64,000 bases of DNA, from positions 33,469,329 to 33,533,328 of the forward strand of contig NC_092317.1 in NCBI RefSeq assembly GCF_036785885.1, read 5' to 3'. The first letter of the stretch is position 1. The number at the start of each line of letters is the position of its first letter. Below the pieces are notes generated by a model, which saw only the letters and a program-made list of their open reading frames with translations, did not search any database and had not been told where the DNA came from. Of this stretch, positions 58,001 to 64,000 are shown piece by piece. Made by a program: the position numbers and the translations under genes. Source of the DNA: Coffea arabica (lineage: Eukaryota; Streptophyta; Magnoliopsida; Gentianales; Rubiaceae).

Positions 58001-58502
58001 AATTAGGGAAAGGCTTCGAACTGCCCAGAGTCGACAAAAAAACTATGCCGACACAAGGAGAAAAGATTTGGAGTTTGAAGTGGGGGACAAAGGTTTCCTA
58101 AGAGTTAAACCTTTGAAGGGCGGAATAGTGTCCAAAAAGAGTAAAAAGCTAAAGCCGCAGTATATTAGACCTTTTGAAATTTTGAAACGAATCGGAAAGG
58201 TGGCGTATCAACTGCAGTTGCCTTCGAGCATGGCCAAGATTCACAATGTATTTCATGTTTCTATGCTCAAGAAATATCACCCCGATCCAAGCCACGTGCT
58301 ACAATTGGAAGGAATTGAGGTGGATGAGTCGTTAACTTATGAGGAAGAAGAACCAGTTAAGATTTTGGAAAGAGAAGTAAAAGAATTGCGAAGTAAGAAA
58401 ATTCCTTTGGTGAAGATTCTATGGAAAAATCATGGAATAGAGGAAGCAACATGGGAACTAGAAGAGGAAATGCAGAGAAAGTACCCCGAACTACTTCATT
58501 AG
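55071..58502 (+). pseudogene. pol of gypsy element 2: protease, RT, RNase H, integrase, chromodomain
   Basis: This shares one frame with gag (1541 codons from 53880). Protease: [10 protein letters not shown] (about 55155). [38 protein letters not shown] (about 56165). RNase [25 protein letters not shown]. Integrase: an H-H-C-C zinc region (HPGVNKMY...CLICQQVK), then catalytic Asp in MDFVTGLP, Asp in SDRDPRF and Glu in [12 protein letters not shown]. Chromodomain: [16 protein letters not shown] near 58415-58465. Stops are TAG 56373-56375, TAG 56379-56381, TAG 56850-56852 and TGA 57666-57668. The chromodomain is expected to steer insertion to heterochromatin. Confidence 0.93.
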
Positions 58503-58530
58503 AAGGTGAGAATTTTGAGGACAAAATTCA

Positions 58531-58546
58531 TTTAAGGGGGGGAGGA
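58531..58546 (+). other. Polypurine tract of gypsy element 2
   Basis: TTTAAGGGGGGGAGGA lies directly before the TGTGAGAACC start of the 3' LTR. Confidence 0.9.
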
Positions 58547-61500
58547 TGTGAGAACCTTGAAAAATATATACATATATATACATGTTGCATTTGCATTTTA
58601 GACTCTTAATAACTTTTATCATTATTGGTTCTTGAATAAGTATGTAAAAATAATTTTTAAGTTACAAATAATCTAGTTGTGCAAAATATTAAATTATTTG
58701 AATTTTTGCCAAGTTAAGTTAATAGTTCCTAATGTAGGTTATTTTATTTCTTTGATTTTGATTCTTTGAATTTCGATAGCTAATTTTAAGTGTTAATAAT
58801 GTTAAGTGTCAACGGGAACCTAGAATTAAGACGAAATCAATTTTAGATCAAAACCTTTATAATTACACTTAGGACGTTGAATCTCGATAATTGAATTTTT
58901 ACGAGACTAGTACACTAGTAGGCTATCGAATTTCATTTGGGGTAAAATTTTGGAATTAGTTTATGAATGAGAACTTAAGTGGAAGGTCGAACAAGTTGTT
59001 AAAAGACCAAAGTAGCCTTCCTCCATTTCAAATTAACCATGCAGCCATCGAAATTCTTTAAACAAGCTTCAAATTCAAGCATTTCCATCCTTACCGGTTC
59101 CATTCTTCACACCAACATCTAACACTTTCATCTAGCCGGTCCCATTTTCTTTTTATCTACTCCACCATTCCACCATTCATAATGTCGGCTCACACTCCCC
59201 TACCACACTCTCCTATATCAATTCCAATCCACCACAACATTAGCCTTCCATTTGCTTTTTCTGCTGCAATCCGAGAGTGATGTGAGAAAGTGAGAGAGCC
59301 GAACTTTTATTTCTTTCCTTTCTATCCGTGAGCTATAAAAAAAAAAAAGAGACTTGCTGTTCTCATCCCTTCCATCCGTGAGCTGGTGAAGAGATTGAGT
59401 GCCAAACTTCCTCCATTCTAGTCGCAAGCTTGAGCAAGGGAGAGTTGGCGAGCTGCATTATGGACTGCCGAGAGGAGTGAAATATTTCAACTGCTAGTCG
59501 TGTGTGTTGAGCTTCAAGCTGAGGTAAGTTCTGGACCTAGACTACTTGTTTAGAGGTCGATGATGTTGATTATAAGCATGCATGTGGGGGTTGTGCGGTT
59601 GGATGACAAATTAAGTGACAAGAAATCTGAATGTGAAGGAATTGGAGTTGCCGAGTGTGTAAGCTGGAAATTTGCGGCTTTAATTGGCCAATTTGTGGTA
59701 ATCTGAGTTTAAATGTGGGTTTAGCTAACTAAAAACTGGATGATCAAGCTTTGCATGAGGTTAATCAACCTTGATTAAGCAAGAAAATTGAAGAAACACA
59801 AAATCTGCTTGCATGCAAGCCAACCGAGAGCGGACTTGGGTGAATTTCTGGTTGATTAGTGATTTTGATGTTGTCCGACCTTTGTTTTGGATCAAAACTG
59901 AAAGATAGCTATTTATTTGGTCTTGCATGTAGCTGATGAACCGTGATAAAAAAAAAGGGGAGGAAAAAAAATCTGAATTCCTAGAGTTATTTGCTGGAAT
60001 TTTTTTCCAGATTGTCCGAGGGAAGGAAATTGTGAAGAAATTACCGTGTAGCAAACTGTTTTATTGCCGAATTTGGAAGTTAGCTGATGACAGAATGAGT
60101 TGTGGCTTTTGGTTGAGTTATTCGTTGAAACTAGATGTTAATTGCTTTGGTGTACGCTGGACTGAATGTACCTTCAGTACTTAGAGCTTTAAGCAAGTGA
60201 AAGAATAGAATTTTTACTTAAAGCTTGAAGTAATATTGTTGGAAATTGTATATGGTTGCTGGCCGAATTAGTTGAGGCTTTTGGTGAGATTATTTTTCTG
60301 GAATTGTGTGTTATTTGTTTTGATTTAGGTTGGACAGATTATGAGCTATGTGTTTAGTGTTTCAAGCAAGTGAAAGATGGGGATTTGATGGACGTCTTGA
60401 ATTGTCATTGCTGGAATTTTTCTTGGTTGATGAAACAAGGGAAAAATCTGAATTTCTAGAGTGTTTATGAGTTAAGCTAACCGTGACTTTCTTTTATGTT
60501 TTGAATTAAATTTCTGGTTGATTGTTGTAAGGAATGATTGTTGGATGCTAAGAGCTAATGATTGATGAAGCTCTTGCCATTTGAGTAATTTGTGCAAGAG
60601 TTAAATTCTTGGTGAAATTGTTTAAGTGGTTTGACCGAAATGTACTTGGAAGGTCCATGAATTGTGATTTGGAATTGTTTTGATATCTTGGAATTCCTTT
60701 GTTTAATTCTGATTAGAATTGAATCTGTTGAGACCTAGGGCTAATGATTGATGAAACCCTAGTGAAATTGATGTTTGAATTATGTTTTTGCTATATTGGT
60801 GCCTTGGAATATAATGTGCAAATGAATTGGAATCGTGAAGTCCGTTTTGGTCCTGTGAATTCGAGTGCTTTTGACCAAGCCTTATTGAAATATTTTGTCC
60901 TAATCTCGAGCTATAGAAATTGAGTATAATACGATAATGCTAAAATTCAAGTGTCGGGATTCTTTTAAAACCTTGCTAACTTGTTGATTCTTTTCCTTGC
61001 TTAAACTAGCTTTATTACTTTTAAGAAATAATTGCACTAACTTCCAAACTTTAAATTTTTCATAAAATTATTCCTGGCTAGTTATTTTAGTGGAAAATTG
61101 TTAAAAACACTAGATTTTAATAATTTTAAATGAAAGGTATTGAAAACTTGTTCGGCCAGAAAACTTGTTTGAATTAAATTGATTTTAGTTACCCTCTAGA
61201 AAGAAAAGTATCTTTAAAGAAACCATACGGAATATTCTATCACTTTTATTAGTTTAATTTTAAGAGAATTATTGATTTTTCTGAGAAAATAAACTAGTTA
61301 TATACCAGATAATATTTTATATATAAACCAAGCGTTTGTATAGTAAAACTTATAATTTTTATACTTGGTCTTTTAGGGTTTAGCGAGGACGTGGACTTCG
61401 ATTCCCAACTTGACTTTTGAGCTTCACTTTTGGTGAGTGTCCGTGCTTGTTCTATGATTAACTTGTTAAAGTGCTTTCTTGACTTGTTAGGTGATAATTG

Positions 61501-62685
61501 GAAAGTGGTTTTTCTGATCCATCAAAGTGGGCAGTGTGTACTTTATCGCGCTAGCCCTTTCGAGTGGTGACTTGCTTGAAATGTTTTCTCGAATATCTTG
61601 CTTGCACTAGTTAAGTACTGAGTGGGGAAATGTACCACACCTGAGGGTGGTAGGGCCTCTTATCCTAACTCAAGTACCAAAAACCCTGAAACCCCAGCTA
61701 AGTACTGAGTGGGGGAAAGTACCACACCTGAGGGTGGGAGGGTCTCTTATCCTAACTCGAGTACCAAAACCTTGCAACTGTTGACTGGAGCGTGGACTCG
61801 TCAACTAAACCACCAGGCAGGGGAATGTACCACTCCTTAGGGTGAGAGGGCCTCTTATCCTGACTTGGTAACCACTTGTTGTGACGTCGCTGGGTGAATC
61901 CCTCGACTAAGCTTTAAAAAGGTATACTCGAGTAATACCAAACCCTCTCGTGAGAAGGACGGGCCCGGTGGGAGTAAGTTGGTTGGATCGTGTTAAGGAA
62001 AAATAATGAATCTACATGGACCCTAGATAGTGAGAGTTGACGGAGGGTCAACTGCGATTAATTGTGATCAAGCTTGTGGAAAATGGCTCCTGAGAGCCCT
62101 GTATCCTACTCTGTGCTGTTAAACGCTTTCCTACTTGTTGAATTTAAGCTTGGAGTTATTATTTGCTATTTGTTTTATATGATTGCATGTTTGGGGCACC
62201 ACTGAGCTTTGGCTCACCCCACGTTAATTGTTTTCCTGAACAGGTTTGGGCATTCGAGAGACTTGAAGTCTGCCTTTAGCTTTTGTAAATGTTATTTCGG
62301 ATAGGACTATGTATCTTTAGTCTTGGGTTATCACTTGAAGCTGGAAAAGTGCAAACCCTAAGTTTTGACTTGTATGAATGTATTTGAACTTTATGAGTTC
62401 ACTTTGTGGTTTGTAATGTATAAATGTAGTTATGTGTTAAACTGGTTGGAGGTGTACTTAAGAGTGAATGTTCGGACGTCCAATGGAAATGTTATCTCTG
62501 AAGTTAATGTGTTCCTAGTATTCGGTTCATTTAAAGATTTGGCTTGTTCGGGTGACGAATGTTGTTTTGGAATAAGTTATATGTGGAAAGGGTTTAGTCG
62601 GTTTCCTTGCGTGAGTCCTGGCGAGAGGTGGGCAGGCGACCCGCCAACCCTCTGGTTCGCCTTAGGGAGAAGTGGGGCGGTCACA
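58547..62685 (+). repeat. 3' LTR of gypsy element 2
   Basis: This is a 4139-bp copy of 48688-52826 with a normal TG start and CA end, followed by GATTC. Differences from the 5' LTR are scattered single bases and balanced one-base indels. A GGTATACTCGAGTAATACC palindrome lies at 61921-61939. Confidence 0.95.
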
Positions 62686-62690
62686 GATTC

Positions 62691-63671
62691 TTTTGGACAA
62701 AACTGAAAACGAGCACATAGTCACACAGCAAACAAATATCAGGTCTATTAGCAGTTAAGTAAAGCAAACTACCAATCATACCTCTATACTTCTTTTCATC
62801 AACTTTTGTACCTTCTTCATCCTTGTCAAGCTTGGTAGATGTGCACATAGGTGTTCCAACTTACTTTGAATCCTCCATTCCAAATCTTTTTAGCAGCTCC
62901 TTGGTGTATTTGGTTTGATTGATGAATGTTCCATCTCGGATTTGAACCACTTGGAGTCCAAGGAAGAAATTTAATTCTCCCATCATGCTCATTTCAAACT
63001 CTTTTTACATGATATTCAAAAAATCCTTGCACAAGCTCTTATTAGTAGCACCAAATATGATATCGTCTACATATATTTGCACAATTAAAAGATCACGTGA
63101 ATTTTGTTTAGTGAAAAAGGTAGTATCCACAATTCCTCTTTTAAAGCCATTTTCAATCAAGAAACCACTCAAATGTTCATGCCATGCTCTTGGAGCTTGT
63201 TTCAATCCATACAAGATTTTTGAAAGTTTAAAAACATGATTTGGGTAAAATTCATTTTCAAAACCAGGAGGTTGATCAACATAGACTTCTTGATCAATAA
63301 ATCTATTTAAGAAAGCACTTTTAACACCCCTTTGAAATAATTTCAAGTTCTTGAAGCATGCGAAGGCCAAAAACATTCTAATTGATTCTAGCCTAGCTAC
63401 GGGTGCAAATGATTCATCAAAATCTATTCATTCTTCTTGAGTGTATCCCTTAACTACCAGTCTGGTCTTATTTCTTACTACCTCACCTTTGTCATTCATT
63501 TTGTTTCTAAAAACCCACTTGGTGCCAATGATGGGATGATCTTGTGGTCTAGCAACTAATGTCAAAACCTTGTTTCTTTCAAATTGATTTAACTCCTCTT
63601 TCATAGCTAAAATCCAGTTCTCATCTTTCAATGCATCAACAACATTTTTGTGCTCAAAATGTGAGACCAAT
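62691..63671 (-). pseudogene. Copia reverse transcriptase
   Basis: On the minus strand: NVVDALKDENWILAMKEEL, IIGTKWVFRNKM, a stop at the 'EEGIDF'-type position (near 63428), SFAPVARLESIRM, DQPPGFEN, LYGLKQAPRAWHE, YVDDIIFGATN (catalytic Asp pair), FEMSMMGELNFFLGLQ, VGTPMCTSTKLDKDE, GSLLYLTANRPDI and CLCARFQ. The frame runs into the gypsy 2 target site and resumes at 48687. Several stops interrupt it. It would copy the element's RNA into DNA. The signature is that of the Sirevirus lineage. Confidence 0.92.
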
Positions 63672-64000
63672 GTAAAATTATCTATTAGTTGTCTGGAGGA
63701 GGAACGTGTTCTGACCTTTTCGGATGGATCACCAATTATGAGTTCTTTAGGATGGTTTTGGACAAATTTTCAGGCTCTTGGAAGATCATCAGGAGTGGTA
63801 GAGTCTCTGTCGTTGATTTCTCTAGTTGGACTGTCTTGAGTTTCATCTTCCTTTGAATCATTTTCTGGTGAACCAGTGCATTGGTCACTGATTGTTAGCC
63901 TCTTTAGTTCTTCTTGAACACCTGCATCATCATCTTCACCACAACTCATGGAAATGTCACCATTAGATTCATCAAAAGTAATGTGTATAGTTTCCTCTAT
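63672..64000 (-). pseudogene. Integrase-RT linker of the copia polyprotein
   Basis: The minus strand has an acidic Ser/Thr-rich stretch followed by HPKELIIGDPSEKVRTRSS. This is the conserved linker just before RT in Sirevirus-type copia polyproteins. One stop lies in the 'DLPRA' segment. The integrase core lies beyond the window edge. Confidence 0.75.

Larger units (their letters stand above)
48688..62685 (+). mobile_element. Gypsy element 2: complete Tekay-type chromovirus
   Basis: The element is 13998 bp with GATTC target duplications at 48683-48687 and 62686-62690. Two 4139-bp LTRs differ at about 1% of positions by eye. Order: LTR, primer site, small coiled-coil ORF, gag-pol in one frame, chromodomain, polypurine tract, LTR. 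It is the youngest insertion in the window. Five premature stops and one near-adjacent sixth make gag-pol non-functional. It is inserted in the RT region of the copia element. Confidence 0.95.
41506..64000 (-). mobile_element. Sirevirus-like Ty1/copia element on the minus strand, 3' part, with two insertions
   Basis: Read right to left: integrase-RT linker, RT, [gypsy 2 inserted], RNase H, env-like ORF [split by solo LTR D], polypurine tracts and the 3' LTR (41506-42524). Removing gypsy 2 joins the frame exactly at the GATTC duplication between a CARFQ block and HLNAVKRIFRYL. Removing solo LTR D rejoins the env-like frame at GTTGA. Gag, most of integrase and the 5' LTR lie beyond 64000. The RT motif YVDDIIFGATN and the env-like third ORF indicate the Sirevirus lineage. 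Confidence 0.87.

Overview
The window is plant nuclear DNA, almost certainly from a eudicot. It shows spliced genes with GT-AG introns, an NHL/LEA_2 membrane protein gene, and many plant-type LTR retrotransposons: Tekay-like chromoviruses, a Sirevirus-type copia element and a probable Tat/Ogre-type LTR. I cannot name the species. About 5 kb is ordinary gene space and most of the rest is transposon.

Layout. 1-2811 holds pieces of gypsy-type LTRs inserted into one another. 2812-3945 is low-copy AT-rich DNA. 3946-14922 is a complete LTR element on the minus strand with 3.9 kb LTRs, a short internal region without recognisable gag or pol, and target duplication ACAGT. It sits about 100 bp upstream of the start codon of a four-exon DUF1308-family gene (15022-19840). 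An unexplained exon-like ORF follows (20050-20251), then a foldback MITE (20418-20779), a single-exon NHL6-type gene on the minus strand (21001-21756) and a hAT-like MITE (22907-23387).

23620 to 64000 is one nested transposon pile. The oldest layer is a decayed minus-strand LINE, whose 3' end is at about 23620. Three solo LTRs lie in or next to it, each with a perfect 5-bp target duplication: A 24224-27854 (ATCTC), B 28498-30242 (CAATG) and C 30445-33895 (CATGC). Gypsy element 1 starts at 34243. At 41506 gypsy 1 is cut by a minus-strand Sirevirus-like copia element. The copia element is itself cut by solo LTR D (44080-46814, GTTGA) and by complete gypsy element 2 (48688-62685, GATTC). The copia reading frames resume exactly across D and across gypsy 2, which confirms both boundaries. 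Gypsy 1 and the copia element both run off the right edge.

Main leads. (1) Both gypsy elements carry, between the primer binding site and gag, a small conserved ORF with a coiled coil and an acidic EEDP-type tail. An intron-like spacer ending in a plausible splice acceptor lies just before gag. (2) The copia element has an env-like third ORF preceded by a GGACGTCCG-type palindrome cluster and TATA boxes that resemble the promoter layout of its own LTR. (3) Most of the Tekay-like LTRs share a set of inverted-repeat motifs. (4) The DUF1308 gene is cut off from its original upstream DNA by an 11 kb element. Nearly all premature stops in gypsy 2 are of the kind made by cytosine deamination, which fits a methylated, silenced locus.
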